From Rhodospirillaceae bacterium (GTDB lineage: Bacteria > Pseudomonadota > Alphaproteobacteria > Dongiales > Dongiaceae), in the NCBI GenBank assembly GCA_008012315.1, contig SSEL01000011.1:1-64000 (forward strand): 64,000 nt of DNA. Reading direction: 5' to 3'. Below the pieces are notes generated by a model that saw only the letters and a list, made by a program, of their open reading frames with translations, did not search any database and had not been told where the DNA came from. The translations under genes and the position numbers were made by a program. Shown in pieces: positions 53,857-63,485 of this stretch. How positions within the stretch are numbered: position 1 is the first letter of the stretch; every line of letters starts with the position of its first letter.

Positions 53857-55376
53857 CCACGCCGAGCATGCCGCAAGCCGGTGCGACGCTTTCCGGCAAC
53901 AAGGCTCTGCAGATCGAAGAGCCGTTGATCTTCGAACAGGATGCTGCCGGCCGCACGGCGGTCGACCTGCCGGCGGTGCCACAGCACCAGGAGCGCCTGG
54001 GCGGCTTGAAGCGCAAGCAGGCGGTTGGCCTGCCCGGCCTCTCCGAGCCGCAAGTGGTGCGGCATTACACCAAGCTCAGCCAGAAGAACTTCGCGATCGA
54101 CATGAATGTCTATCCGCTGGGTTCCTGCACCATGAAACACAATCCGCGCCTGAACGAGAAAGTGGCGCGGCTGCCCGGCATCGCCGATCTGCATCCGCTG
54201 CAGCCAGTTTCGACGGTGCAGGGCGCCTTGGCACTGATCGACCGGCTGGCGCATTGGCTGAAGACCTTGACCAATATGCCGGCCGTTGCGATGTCGCCGG
54301 CTGCCGGCGCCCATGGCGAGCTTTGCGGCATCATGACCATTCGCGCGGCCTTGCTGGCGAAGGGCGATGCCCGCAAGCGCATCCTGGTGCCGGAATCCGC
54401 CCATGGCACCAATCCGGCGACGGCGGCGGCTTGCGGCTATGAGGTCGATCCGGTGCCGGCGGATGATCGCGGACGGGTCGACCTTGCCGCTTTCAAGGCC
54501 AAGCTGGGCCCTGATGTCGCCGGCACCATGATCACCAATCCCAATACCTGTGGCCTGTTCGAGAACGATATCATCGACATCGCCGATGCGATCCATGGGG
54601 TCGGCGGCTACTTCTATTGCGACGGGGCGAATTTCAACGCCATCGTCGGCCGGGTGCGGCCGGGCGATCTCGGTGTCGATGCCATGCATATCAACCTGCA
54701 CAAGACCTTCTCGACGCCCCATGGCGGCGGTGGGCCGGGTGCAGGCCCGGTCGTGCTGTCAGCGGCCTTGGCACCTTACGCGCCGCTGCCTTACGTCACC
54801 CACGGGCCGAATGGTTTCGATCTCAAGGAACAGGATGACGGCGGCACGGCTTTCGGGCGTCTCAAGGGCTTCCATGGCCAGATGGGCATGTTTACCCGGG
54901 CGCTCTCTTATATCCTGAGCCATGGCAGCGACGGGTTGCGCCAGGCCTCGGGCGACGCGGTACTGAACGCCAATTACATTCTGGCCGGGCTGAAGGAGAC
55001 GCTGACGCCGGCATTCTCCGGCACCTGCATGCATGAAGCCTTGTTCAATGACGACTTCCTGCAAGGCACGGATGTGACCACCCTGGATTTCGCCAAGGCG
55101 ATGATCGATGAAGGCTACCACCCGATGACCATGTACTTCCCGCTGGTCGTCCACGGCGCCTTGCTGATGGAACCGACCGAGACGGAAAGCAAGGACGGGC
55201 TCGATCGCTATGTCGAGGTGGTGAAGGGGCTGGCGGAACGGGCGAAAGCCGGCGACACCGCTTACTTCGAAGGCGCTCCTTATCACACGCCGCGCCGGCG
55301 CTTGGATGAGACGCTGGCGGCGCGCCAGCCGATCCTCAAATGGAAGCCGCCGGTGGAAAAGCAGGCTGCCGAATGA
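53853..55376 (+). CDS. gcvPB: Glycine dehydrogenase (decarboxylating) subunit 2
   Basis: 507 aa, C-terminal half of the split P protein, carrying PLP. The PLP-Lys motif is [19 protein letters not shown], with [20 protein letters not shown] and SAAGAHGE-type substrate region ([16 protein letters not shown]). Coupled to gcvPA by an ATGA overlap. gcvL is not encoded in the window; lipoamide dehydrogenase must come from elsewhere. Confidence 0.97.
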   Translation: MTTPSMPQAGATLSGNKALQIEEPLIFEQDAAGRTAVDLPAVPQHQERLGGLKRKQAVGLPGLSEPQVVRHYTKLSQKNFAIDMNVYPLGSCTMKHNPRLNEKVARLPGIADLHPLQPVSTVQGALALIDRLAHWLKTLTNMPAVAMSPAAGAHGELCGIMTIRAALLAKGDARKRILVPESAHGTNPATAAACGYEVDPVPADDRGRVDLAAFKAKLGPDVAGTMITNPNTCGLFENDIIDIADAIHGVGGYFYCDGANFNAIVGRVRPGDLGVDAMHINLHKTFSTPHGGGGPGAGPVVLSAALAPYAPLPYVTHGPNGFDLKEQDDGGTAFGRLKGFHGQMGMFTRALSYILSHGSDGLRQASGDAVLNANYILAGLKETLTPAFSGTCMHEALFNDDFLQGTDVTTLDFAKAMIDEGYHPMTMYFPLVVHGALLMEPTETESKDGLDRYVEVVKGLAERAKAGDTAYFEGAPYHTPRRRLDETLAARQPILKWKPPVEKQAAE

Positions 55377-55383
55377 GCATGCG

Positions 55384-55914
55384 ATGAACAAGACGGCCTT
55401 GCTGCTGATCGATCTCCAGCTCGGTCTCCTCCGGGAGCCAAACGGGGTCTATCGCGGCAACGAGGTTGTCTCTTTGGCGACGGATCTTCTGCGACGGGCA
55501 CGGCTGGCTTCCGTGCCCGTTTTCCATGTCCGCCACGACGGCGGACCGGACGACGACGATCTGGCGCGCGAGACGCCGGGCTGGTTCCATCATCCGGATG
55601 TTGCGCCCCGGCCCGGTGAACCGGTCATCGACAAAACGACCTCCAGCGGCTTCGTCAGCGGCGAGCTCGACCAGCGACTGCGCGAGCTTGGCATCGAAAC
55701 ACTGGTCGTGGCCGGTTTGCAGACGGATTTCTGCATCGACTCCAATTGCCGGGTCGCGCGCAATCTCGGCTATGAGATCCTCTTGGCGGAAGATGCGCAT
55801 TCCACCTACGATGGACCGGAGCTGACGGCGGCGCAGATCATCCGTCACCATAACCGCATCCTCGGCGGCAGTGGGACGGTGCGGCTGAAGCCGGCGGCCG
55901 GCATCAATTTCTGA
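55384..55914 (+). CDS. Isochorismatase-like cysteine hydrolase
   Basis: 176 aa. Cysteine hydrolase fold with Asp in ALLLIDLQLGLL, Lys in VIDKTTSSGFVSGELDQRL and Cys in VVAGLQTDFCIDSNCRVA, the catalytic triad of this family (nicotinamidases, isochorismatases, N-carbamoyl amidases). The substrate is unknown. It starts 7 nt after gcvPB, so it is probably co-transcribed with the gcv operon, but no established link to glycine metabolism exists. Confidence 0.9.
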   Translation: MNKTALLLIDLQLGLLREPNGVYRGNEVVSLATDLLRRARLASVPVFHVRHDGGPDDDDLARETPGWFHHPDVAPRPGEPVIDKTTSSGFVSGELDQRLRELGIETLVVAGLQTDFCIDSNCRVARNLGYEILLAEDAHSTYDGPELTAAQIIRHHNRILGGSGTVRLKPAAGINF

Positions 55915-55933
55915 ATATCGCCAGGAGTATCGC

Positions 55934-57109
55934 ATGAGCCTCGATATTGCCGCCTTGCGGGCGGAGACACCCGGTTGCCGTCAGGTGATGCATTTCAACA
56001 ATGCCGGTGCGTCGCTGCAGCCGCAACCGGTCCTCGATGCGATGATCGCGCATCTCAAGCTCGAGGGCGAGATCGGTGGATATGAAGCGGCGGCCCGCGC
56101 GGAAGAACGGCATGAAGCGGTCTATGGCTCGATCGCGAAGCTGATCAATTGTGCCGCTGACGAAGTGGCCTTGATCGAGAACGCCACCCGGGCCTGGGAC
56201 ATGGCCTTCTATTCGCTGCAATTCCAGCCCGGCGATCGCATCCTGACCAGCATCGCCGAATATGCCAGCAACTATATCGCCTTCCTGCAGGTGGCCCGGC
56301 GGAGCGGGGCGGAGATCATCGCCATCCCCAATGACGACCATGGCCAGGTATCGGTGGCCGACCTGGAAGGCCTGGTCGATGCGCGGGTGAAGTTGATCGC
56401 CGTCACCCATGTGCCGACCAATGGCGGGCTGATCAACCCGGCCGCTGCCATCGGTGCCGTCGCGCGGCGGCACGGTATTCCCTTTCTGCTGGATGCCTGC
56501 CAGTCGATCGGCCAATTGGAGATCGATGTCCAGGCGATCGGCTGCGATATGCTCTCCGCGACCGGGCGGAAATATCTGCGCGGACCGCGCGGGACCGGTT
56601 TTCTGTATGTGCGCCGCGCCATGCTGGATCAGTTGGAGCCGCCTTTTCTCGATCTGCATGCGGCGACCTGGGTGGCGAAAGACCGCTATGAAATGCTGCC
56701 CGATGCAAGGCGTTTCGAAAACTGGGAGAGCGGCATTGCCGGACGCCTCGGCCTGGGGGCGGCGGTCGATTACGCCTTGGTTCTGGGCATGGGGCAGATT
56801 GAGGGTGAATTGCGCCGCAAGGCCGCTTTCCTCCGGCAGCAACTGGCGGCGATTCCCGGCGTCACAGTGCATGATATCGGCGCGCAGAAGGGCGGTATCG
56901 TGACCTTCAGCAAGGCCGGCATCGATGTGACGGAGATCAAGGCCGCCCTGACCAAGGCCCGGATCAATGTCTCGATTTCTGGCCGGTCCTCGACCTATCT
57001 CGACATGACGGCGCGGCAGCTCGATCAGATCATCCGGGCCTCGGTGCACTACTTCAACACCGAGGAGGAGATCGACCAGCTTTGCCGCGTGGTCGACCAG
57101 CTCGCTTAG
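55934..57109 (+). CDS. Class V aminotransferase-fold PLP enzyme (cysteine desulfurase-like)
   Basis: 391 aa. PLP-Lys in MLSATGRKYLRGPRGTGFLYV, Asp in PFLLDACQSIGQLEIDV, His in LIAVTHVPTNGGLINP. Related to SufS/Csd-type and EgtE-like C-S lyases, but the catalytic Cys loop of SufS is not evident, so it may be an aminotransferase or C-S lyase. It follows the hydrolase by 19 nt and ends the plus-strand run before the atp operon. Its regulation by the glycine riboswitch is inference. Confidence 0.88.
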   Translation: MSLDIAALRAETPGCRQVMHFNNAGASLQPQPVLDAMIAHLKLEGEIGGYEAAARAEERHEAVYGSIAKLINCAADEVALIENATRAWDMAFYSLQFQPGDRILTSIAEYASNYIAFLQVARRSGAEIIAIPNDDHGQVSVADLEGLVDARVKLIAVTHVPTNGGLINPAAAIGAVARRHGIPFLLDACQSIGQLEIDVQAIGCDMLSATGRKYLRGPRGTGFLYVRRAMLDQLEPPFLDLHAATWVAKDRYEMLPDARRFENWESGIAGRLGLGAAVDYALVLGMGQIEGELRRKAAFLRQQLAAIPGVTVHDIGAQKGGIVTFSKAGIDVTEIKAALTKARINVSISGRSSTYLDMTARQLDQIIRASVHYFNTEEEIDQLCRVVDQLA

Positions 57110-57131
57110 ACAGAAAACGCAGGCAAGAAAA

Positions 57132-57154
57132 AGGCCGGCTGACTAGGCCGGCCT
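57132..57154. terminator. Bidirectional terminator between the aminotransferase and atp operon
   Basis: AGGCCGGC (57132-57139) pairs with GCCGGCCT (57147-57154) around a 7-nt loop. On the minus strand it is followed by TTTTTCTT, a strong terminator for the atp operon; on the plus strand by CTCTTCTT, adequate for the aminotransferase gene. Confidence 0.85.
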
Positions 57155-57188
57155 CTCTTCTTGCAGAGTACTCTTGGTATCGTGCTGC

Positions 57189-57680
57189 TTAGTGCAGCTT
57201 TCGATTCAGTTCCGTGATCGACTGGTCGATCAGGGCATTGGCCTTGCTGTCATCCAGCGTGCGGCCGAGCAGTTGGATCGTGGCGGCGCTGGCGATATCG
57301 ACCGCTTCGCGGCGAACCTCGGCCATGGCATGAGCTTCAGCCTGGGTGATCTTCTCCAGGGCGGCAGCCTCGCGACGGGTCAGGCTGGCATCGAGATTGG
57401 CCTTGGCGTCCATGATCTCGCGCTGGGCCTGGGTCTTGGCGCTGGAGAGGATTTCCTCCGCCTCGCGCAGGGCGTCACGCTGCTTGCGCTGATATTCCGC
57501 CAGCAAAGCCTGCGCCTCGTCCTTCAGCTTCTGGGCTTCGTCCAGGTCGGCCTTGATCTTCATCGAACGCTGATCGAGGAAGCTGGTCAAAGCGCGCCAG
57601 ATCTTCGGGCCGGCGAAAATGACGAAAATCGCCAGGCCGATTTCGACCCAAAAATGCGGCTCTTGAAGCATCTCTTCCAT
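57189..57680 (-). CDS. atpF: F0F1 ATP synthase subunit b
   Basis: 163 aa. One N-terminal membrane helix (WVEIGLAIFVIFAGPKIW) and a long charged coiled coil (KIKADLDEAQKLKDEAQALL, then AKTQAQREIMDAKANLDA). Forms the peripheral stalk with b'. Starts on the base of the upstream stop (one-base overlap). Confidence 0.95.
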   Translation of the reverse strand: MEEMLQEPHFWVEIGLAIFVIFAGPKIWRALTSFLDQRSMKIKADLDEAQKLKDEAQALLAEYQRKQRDALREAEEILSSAKTQAQREIMDAKANLDASLTRREAAALEKITQAEAHAMAEVRREAVDIASAATIQLLGRTLDDSKANALIDQSITELNRKLH

Positions 57681-58171
57681 CAGGCACGCTCCTTCAGGAC
57701 CGCTTCGACAGCACCGCCGGCATCGCTGCCATTGACCGTCACGCCGGTCAATTTCGACGTCATGGCTGCTGCCAGGTCGCCGGCAACCGTGCGGATATCG
57801 GCCAGGGCCTGCGTCTTGCTGACCTTGATCCGGCTTTCCGCCACCGCCGTCTGTTCCGCCAGTTTCCTGGCGAAGTCGGCTTCACGGGCGGCCGTCGCCG
57901 CGGCAATTTCCGCCGCCGCCTGGTTCAGAGCTGAATGAGCTTCGGCCCGGGCATCGGCAATGGATTTCTGATAAGCGGCCAGGACCTCTTCGGCCTCGGC
58001 CTTCAATTTAACCGCCTTTTCCAGGTTGCCCTGGATGCGTTCCTCGCGCTGCCCCAGCACCTTGCCCACGCGCGGCAGAACCAGGCGGGACATCAGCAGG
58101 TAAAGCAGGATGAACGCGATCGCCAGCCAGAATAGCTGCGGCGAAAAGGATGTTGGGTCGAGCTGTGGCAT
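57680..58171 (-). CDS. atpG: F0F1 ATP synthase subunit b'
   Basis: 163 aa. Begins MPQLDPTSFSPQLFWLAIAF, the pattern of b' subunits of phototrophs and alphaproteobacteria, with a membrane helix and coiled coil (VKLKAEAEEVLAAYQKSIAD). It pairs with b in a heterodimeric stalk. The symbol atpG is used by some annotators for b' (others use atpF2). Confidence 0.93.
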   Translation of the reverse strand: MPQLDPTSFSPQLFWLAIAFILLYLLMSRLVLPRVGKVLGQREERIQGNLEKAVKLKAEAEEVLAAYQKSIADARAEAHSALNQAAAEIAAATAAREADFARKLAEQTAVAESRIKVSKTQALADIRTVAGDLAAAMTSKLTGVTVNGSDAGGAVEAVLKERA

Positions 58172-58271
58172 CGCTCCCTCTCCGCCACCGCGAGACGGCC
58201 TTCCGCTGAACGGGTCGAACCAGTTACGGAAGGCCGCGCGCGAGCGGCCAGATCATCAATCTAGCGTGGTC

Positions 58272-58499
58272 TTAGGCGGCGAACAGGATCAGCATCGCCA
58301 CGACGAAGGCGATCAGACCGGTCGCTTCGACCAGCGCGAAGGTCAGCATCATGTTGCCGAACAACTTGGCCGAGGCGGCCGGGTTACGCAGCGCGCCGTT
58401 CATGAAGTTGCCGAACAGGATGCCGAGGCCGATACCAGCGCCACCCAGGGCGAGAGCGGCAATACCGGCACCGATGTACTTCGCAGCTTGTGGATCCAT
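58272..58499 (-). CDS. atpE: F0F1 ATP synthase subunit c
   Basis: 75 aa, two membrane helices. Gly-rich first helix (YIGAGIAALALGGAGIGLGI) and the proton-carrying Glu in the second (FALVEATGLIAFVVAMLILF). Forms the c-ring. The polar loop with RNPAA is conserved. Ribosome site GAGGAA precedes the start. Confidence 0.97.
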   Translation of the reverse strand: MDPQAAKYIGAGIAALALGGAGIGLGILFGNFMNGALRNPAASAKLFGNMMLTFALVEATGLIAFVVAMLILFAA

Positions 58500-58566
58500 T
58501 TGTCAGTTCCTCTTTTCCGAAGGTTAAAGGTAGTAACTCTTAAGTCACAACGTGCTCAACCACGCC

Positions 58567-59322
58567 TCAGTGATTCATATGAACGGCGTCGTTCAGATAG
58601 ATGCAGGTCAGAATGGTGAACACATAGGCCTGCAGGCAGGCGATCAGGAACTCCAGGCCGATGATGGCGGTGATCGCCGCAACCGGCACGATGCCCGAGA
58701 TATAGGCGCCGGCCAGACCCAGCGGCAGGACGAAGCTGCCGAGCACGACCAGCATGACGTGGCCGGCCACCATATTGGCGAACAGTCGAACTGACAGCGA
58801 CATCGGACGGATAAAATAGGAGATGATCTCGATCGGGATCATCAAGGGCAGCAGCCAGGCCGGGGCGCCCTTGGGCACGAAGAAGGACAGAAAATGCAGG
58901 CCGTGGCGAATGAAACCGATCGCCGTCACGATGATGAAAACCATCAACGCCAAAGCGAAGGTGACGATGATATGGCTGGTGACGGTGAAGGAGTTCGGCA
59001 GCAGGCCGAACAGGTTGCAAAACAGCACGAACATGAAAATGGAGAAAACCCAGGGGAAATACTTGCGCCCCTCGTTGCCCACATTTTCCTTCAGCATATT
59101 CGCGACGAAATCATAGAGGAATTCGACCAGCGCCTGCCAGCGGCCCGGCACGACCGCTTGCTTGCGAATGCCGACCAGCATGAAAACGGTGATCGCCGCA
59201 ACGGCGATCAGCATCCACAAAGCCGAGTTGTTGAAGGAGATATCATAGCCGCCGAGCGACAGATTGCCGCCGATATGCTCGACCCTGAACTGTTCAAGTG
59301 GGCTGTGATGTTCCGCCGCCAC
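58567..59322 (-). CDS. atpB: F0F1 ATP synthase subunit a
   Basis: 251 aa, five to six membrane helices. Essential Arg in MSLSVRLFANMVAGHVML, with HGLHFLSFFVPKGAPAWLLP and the C-terminal LEFLIACLQAYVFTILTCIY. Forms the proton half-channels against the c-ring. It starts at GTG 59322, with GGGGT upstream. Confidence 0.97.
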   Translation of the reverse strand: MAAEHHSPLEQFRVEHIGGNLSLGGYDISFNNSALWMLIAVAAITVFMLVGIRKQAVVPGRWQALVEFLYDFVANMLKENVGNEGRKYFPWVFSIFMFVLFCNLFGLLPNSFTVTSHIIVTFALALMVFIIVTAIGFIRHGLHFLSFFVPKGAPAWLLPLMIPIEIISYFIRPMSLSVRLFANMVAGHVMLVVLGSFVLPLGLAGAYISGIVPVAAITAIIGLEFLIACLQAYVFTILTCIYLNDAVHMNH

Positions 59323-59420
59323 GATGCCGACCCCATTCTATAAGGGCCAGCCGGCCCCGGTTTCGTCCGGCCGATCCGCCTGGGTCATTATCCCAAGGCC
59401 AAACCGACCGCTAAATTCTT

Positions 59421-59732
59421 TCAGCGCTGGTGCCGCTGGATATCCCGTGCGGTGCGCATGATGTTCAAAATACCGGCCGCCAACCCCAGGAACATGAAAA
59501 TGATCATGAACCACGGCTTGGTGCCGAGGCTGAAATCGACCAACCAACCGAGGCCCAGCCCGAACACAATGCCGACGACCAGTTCGAGGCTCATGCGCCA
59601 ACCGGCTGCTGCCAGCTTGCTATCCGCCGCGGATTGCTGCCGATCGGCACCGGAACCGCCTTCAATCCGCTCGCGCGCCGCTTTCAACCGCGCATCAAGC
59701 TTTTGCAGCCGTTCCGGGTCGTTCTCGGTCAT
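59421..59732 (-). CDS. atpI: ATP synthase-associated protein AtpI
   Basis: 103 aa. Charged N terminus (PERLQKLDARLKAARERIEG) and two membrane helices (MSLELVVGIVFGLGLGWLVD; WFMIIFMFLGLAAGILNIM). Helps assemble or stabilise the c-ring and first gene of the F0 operon. The start at 59732 follows GAGGT at 12 nt; the frame opens at 59780. Confidence 0.9.
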   Translation of the reverse strand: MTENDPERLQKLDARLKAARERIEGGSGADRQQSAADSKLAAAGWRMSLELVVGIVFGLGLGWLVDFSLGTKPWFMIIFMFLGLAAGILNIMRTARDIQRHQR

Positions 59733-59861
59733 TTCCGCATTACCTCGAAACATCCCCAGGCAAACGCCACCCCGCGTCACCCCTCAGCAACGCGCAGGCG
59801 CGCGAAACATACGGTTGGGCCTGACTCCTGTCAAGTCGATTCCCGGAAAAGTAACTCTTTG

Positions 59862-59885
59862 AAAACGCTAACCAAAAGGCGTTTT
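59862..59885 (-). terminator. Terminator-like hairpin after smc
   Basis: AAAACGC (59862-59868) and GCGTTTT (59879-59885). Read on the minus strand the hairpin is followed by the run of T within its own right arm, about 75 nt after the smc stop. It separates smc from the atp promoter. Confidence 0.5.
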
Positions 59886-59960
59886 GTCGCAGCTTAAAAA
59901 CGCACCTACTGCAAGCTAGCCGTCGTCCGTGAGGAAGACGTTTCGCGGTAATGGAAGGCC

Positions 59961-62900
59961 TTAACTGGCAGCCTTCAACTCCTCGACCTGTTGCAGATCC
60001 ACCGAAACAAGCTGGGAAATGCCGCGCTCCACCATGGTAACGCCGAACAGCCGGTCCATGCGGGCCATGGTGAGGCGGTGGTGGGTAATGACCAGGAACC
60101 GGGTCTTGGTGCGGTTGCTCAGCGCCTGAACCAGGTTACAGAAACGTTCCACATTGGCATCGTCGAGCGGGGCGTCGACCTCGTCCAGCACGCAGATCGG
60201 CGCCGGATTAACCATGAAGACCGCGAACAGCAAGGCCAGCGCTGTCAGTGCCTGCTCGCCACCGGACAGCAGGGACATGACCTGCAGCCGCTTGCCCGGC
60301 GGGCTGGCCAGGATTTCCAGGCCGGCTTCCAGGGGATCCTCGGCTTCGGTGAGCCTGAGATGCGCCTTGCCGCCGCCGAAGAGGTCCGTGAACAGCGATT
60401 CGAAGTGACCATTGACCAGTTCGAAGGCGGCCAGCAGTCGCTCGCGGCCCTCGCGGTTGAGGCTGTTGATGCCCTGTCGTAACCGTGAAATGGCATTGAT
60501 CAGGTCCGACTTCTCGGTCTGCATGCCGGTCAGTTGCTGGTCAAGCTCGGTCGATTCGGCTTCGGCGCGCAGGTTGACCGGGCCGATATTTTCGCGCTCG
60601 CGGGTCAAACGATGCAGGCGTTGCTCGGTGTCGGCGCGGTCGGGCAAGGGTTCGCCGGGCTCCAGTTCGGCCAGCCCCAGCACCTCTTCCGGCGAACATT
60701 CCAGCCGCTCGCGGATGCGCTCGGTCAGGGTCTGGTAGGCTTCCTCCGCCTGGGCGATGGCGGCTTCGGCGCGCACCTTGAATTCGCGCGCCTCCACCAG
60801 CTTGCTTTCCTCGCCCTTCAAGTTCCGGTCGGCCGCGGCAAGGGAGCTTTCCGCCTCGGCCAGGGCATCGGCCGCCTGCTGGCGCGAGATGGTTGCGGTT
60901 TCGATCAGATCGAGGAGGGTCATCTTCTGCTCGGCGATCTGATCCGGCATCATCGCCAGGCGCTCGATCTCCTCGATGATATGTTCGCGGCGCTGGCTAT
61001 AGGTTTCAAGCTGACGTTGCGCATTCCCCGCGCGATTCTGCCAGGAATCGATGTCGCGGGAGATCGACAGAAGTCGCTGCTGCCGTTGATCGGCTTCGCG
61101 CCGAATCCTTTCATCCGTCGCGCGGCATTCGACCAGCTTGCTGCGGCGTTCCGCCAGGAGCGGCCGCAATTCAGCAATGCGCAACTGGGCGGCGTGAAGA
61201 TCCGGCAGGTTGGCGATCTCATCTTCCGCCGCTGCCTGTTCCATCGCGGCTTCGCTGATATCGCTATCAACCGCCTCGGTCTGCTGATCCAGGGCTTCGC
61301 GGCGTGAACTCAGGCGCGACAGGGTCTGCTCCGCGCGGCTCAACTGCTCGCGTGCCTGACGCGCGACGTTATAGGCATTCTGCACGGCATGACGCGCCGC
61401 CTGTTCGCGGCTGGTCAAATCCGCAGCCGCCACTTTCGCGGCTTCATAAGCCTCCTCGGCGGTCATCCAGGTGAGTTCGCTCTCTTCCAAGGCGATCTGC
61501 AATTCCGCGAGACGGTTCTTCTGCTTCAGGCGCTGCACGGCGGCGGTCGGCGTGCCGGCGGCCATGCTGAGGCCGTCCCAGCGCACCAGAGCGCCATCAC
61601 GAGTTACCAGGCGCTGGCCCTGGGCCAGTTGGGTCATCAGATTGCGGGCAGTCGCTTCATCGGCAACCACGCCGATCTGGCTGAGGCGCCGCAGCAGCGC
61701 CGCCGGCCCGGTGACATGCTGTGCCATGCTCTCGACCCCGGCCGGCAAGGCTGGCGCGTTGGGATCGACCGACAGGTCACGCCAATGAACCGGCGCACCC
61801 TCGGTCAGCGAGGCCTGCAGGTCATCGCCCAAGGCCGCACCGAGCGCCGCTTCATAGCCGCTCGACACGTGCAGCACATCGACGACCGGCGGCCACATAT
61901 CGGATTCGGCATGGGCCAGCAGGGCGCTCAGGGCTTCGACCTCGGCCTTCTGCCGGGCACGCAAGGCCTCGATGGTCTGCAACTCGCCGCGCAATTGTGC
62001 TTCGCGTTCGGTGGCGGCATTGCGGCTGGCTTCCAGATCGGCCGAGGCCTGCTGGGCCTGCTCCAATTCCATTTCGGCCTGGCCGGCGGCATCCCGCGCG
62101 GCCAGCATCTCGATGTCGTTTTCGATCTCGGCTGCGAGGCGTTCCTTCTCCAGCGCCACTTCCGAGGCGCGCATGCGGAGCCGCTCCAGGCGCTGGGCGA
62201 GGTCGCTCATGCGGCGCTGCAAGGCCGATTGCCGGGCTTCGCCGGTCGCCACATTCTGCGTCAGTTGGGACAGCTCGCTTTCGCATTCCTCGACATCGGC
62301 ATTGGCAATGGTGACTGCGCGCTCGGCCTCTTCGGCCAATGCCGCTTCGCTGCCGGCCGTCTCTTCGAGCTCGGCGCGTTCCTGCAGCAGGCGTTCCTGG
62401 GCCTGAACGGCATCTTCGGCCAGGGCCGTCTCGCGCGCCGTATCGTTTTCGATGTCGCGCAACTGGCGGTCGGCATCCGCGCGCGCGCCGGCGATGCGCT
62501 GTTCTTCCTGGTCGAGCTGCGCGCGGGCGATGGTCAGGCGCTGCAACTCGGCCGCCGCTTCAGCCTCCGTACGGCGCAGATCGGGCAGGATGAGTGCCGC
62601 CTCGCTCTGCTGCGTAGCGGCGATGACGGCAGAGCTCGTCAAGGAGACGACGGCATGCTCCGACGCCGCCAGAGCCTGTTCGGCAGTCTGCCGGCGCTGC
62701 GAGGCATCGGTCCATTGCAGATGGAACAAGACGGCTTCGGCGCGGCGGATCTGGTCGTTCAGATTGCGATAGCGCGAGGCCTGGCGGGCCTGCTTCTTCA
62801 AGCCGGAAAGCTGGCTTTCCAGCGTGACGATGACGTCGTCCAGGCGGGCGAGATTGGCTTCCGCCGCTTTCAGGCGCAGTTCCGCTTCGTGGCGGCGGGA

Positions 62901-63425
62901 ATGCAGGCCGGTAATGCCGGCGGCTTCTTCCAGCAGGCCGCGGCGATCGGTCGGCTTTGCATTGATGATGGCGCCGATTCGGCCTTGGCTGACCAGTGCC
63001 GTCGATTGCGCGCCGGTGGCGGAATCGGCGAACAGCAACTGCACGTCGCGGGCACGGGAATCCTTGCCATTGACCTTGTAGCTGGAGCCCTCGCCGCGAT
63101 CGATGCGGCGCGAGACTTCCAGATCGTCGCTGTCATTGAACTGCGCCGGCACCTTGCGGTCGCCGTTGTCGAGGCAGATGGTCACTTCGGCAACGTTGCG
63201 GGCGGGACGATTGACGCTGCCGCCAAAGATGACGTCATCCATCTCGCTGCCGCGCATGCGCTTGGCGGAGGTTTCACCCATCGCCCAGCGCAACGCTTCC
63301 ACCAGATTGGATTTGCCGCAGCCATTGGGTCCGACAATGCCGGTCATGCCCGGCTGGATCAGCAGCTCGGTGTGGTCCACAAAGGACTTGAAGCCATGCA
63401 ATCGGAGTTTCGTAAACTGGACCAA
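59961..63425 (-). CDS. smc: Chromosome segregation SMC protein
   Basis: 1154 aa. Walker A GIVGPNGCGKSNLVEAL at the N terminus; two long coiled coils (about 170-500 and 660-990); a flexible hinge with DVLHVSSGYEAALGAALGDDLQA; C-terminal signature MSLLSGGEQALTALALLFAV and Walker B PICVLDEVDAPLDDANVERF. A homodimeric ATPase that condenses and resolves chromosomes with ScpA and ScpB, which are not in the window. The upstream gene (DsbA-like) is 60 nt away on the same strand. Confidence 0.97.
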   Translation of the reverse strand: MVQFTKLRLHGFKSFVDHTELLIQPGMTGIVGPNGCGKSNLVEALRWAMGETSAKRMRGSEMDDVIFGGSVNRPARNVAEVTICLDNGDRKVPAQFNDSDDLEVSRRIDRGEGSSYKVNGKDSRARDVQLLFADSATGAQSTALVSQGRIGAIINAKPTDRRGLLEEAAGITGLHSRRHEAELRLKAAEANLARLDDVIVTLESQLSGLKKQARQASRYRNLNDQIRRAEAVLFHLQWTDASQRRQTAEQALAASEHAVVSLTSSAVIAATQQSEAALILPDLRRTEAEAAAELQRLTIARAQLDQEEQRIAGARADADRQLRDIENDTARETALAEDAVQAQERLLQERAELEETAGSEAALAEEAERAVTIANADVEECESELSQLTQNVATGEARQSALQRRMSDLAQRLERLRMRASEVALEKERLAAEIENDIEMLAARDAAGQAEMELEQAQQASADLEASRNAATEREAQLRGELQTIEALRARQKAEVEALSALLAHAESDMWPPVVDVLHVSSGYEAALGAALGDDLQASLTEGAPVHWRDLSVDPNAPALPAGVESMAQHVTGPAALLRRLSQIGVVADEATARNLMTQLAQGQRLVTRDGALVRWDGLSMAAGTPTAAVQRLKQKNRLAELQIALEESELTWMTAEEAYEAAKVAAADLTSREQAARHAVQNAYNVARQAREQLSRAEQTLSRLSSRREALDQQTEAVDSDISEAAMEQAAAEDEIANLPDLHAAQLRIAELRPLLAERRSKLVECRATDERIRREADQRQQRLLSISRDIDSWQNRAGNAQRQLETYSQRREHIIEEIERLAMMPDQIAEQKMTLLDLIETATISRQQAADALAEAESSLAAADRNLKGEESKLVEAREFKVRAEAAIAQAEEAYQTLTERIRERLECSPEEVLGLAELEPGEPLPDRADTEQRLHRLTRERENIGPVNLRAEAESTELDQQLTGMQTEKSDLINAISRLRQGINSLNREGRERLLAAFELVNGHFESLFTDLFGGGKAHLRLTEAEDPLEAGLEILASPPGKRLQVMSLLSGGEQALTALALLFAVFMVNPAPICVLDEVDAPLDDANVERFCNLVQALSNRTKTRFLVITHHRLTMARMDRLFGVTMVERGISQLVSVDLQQVEELKAAS

Positions 63426-63485
63426 GGCAGCGTATTCCCGTCTGGATATAAGGCGCCGACCGAAGCCGGCGCGGATGGACCTTTC

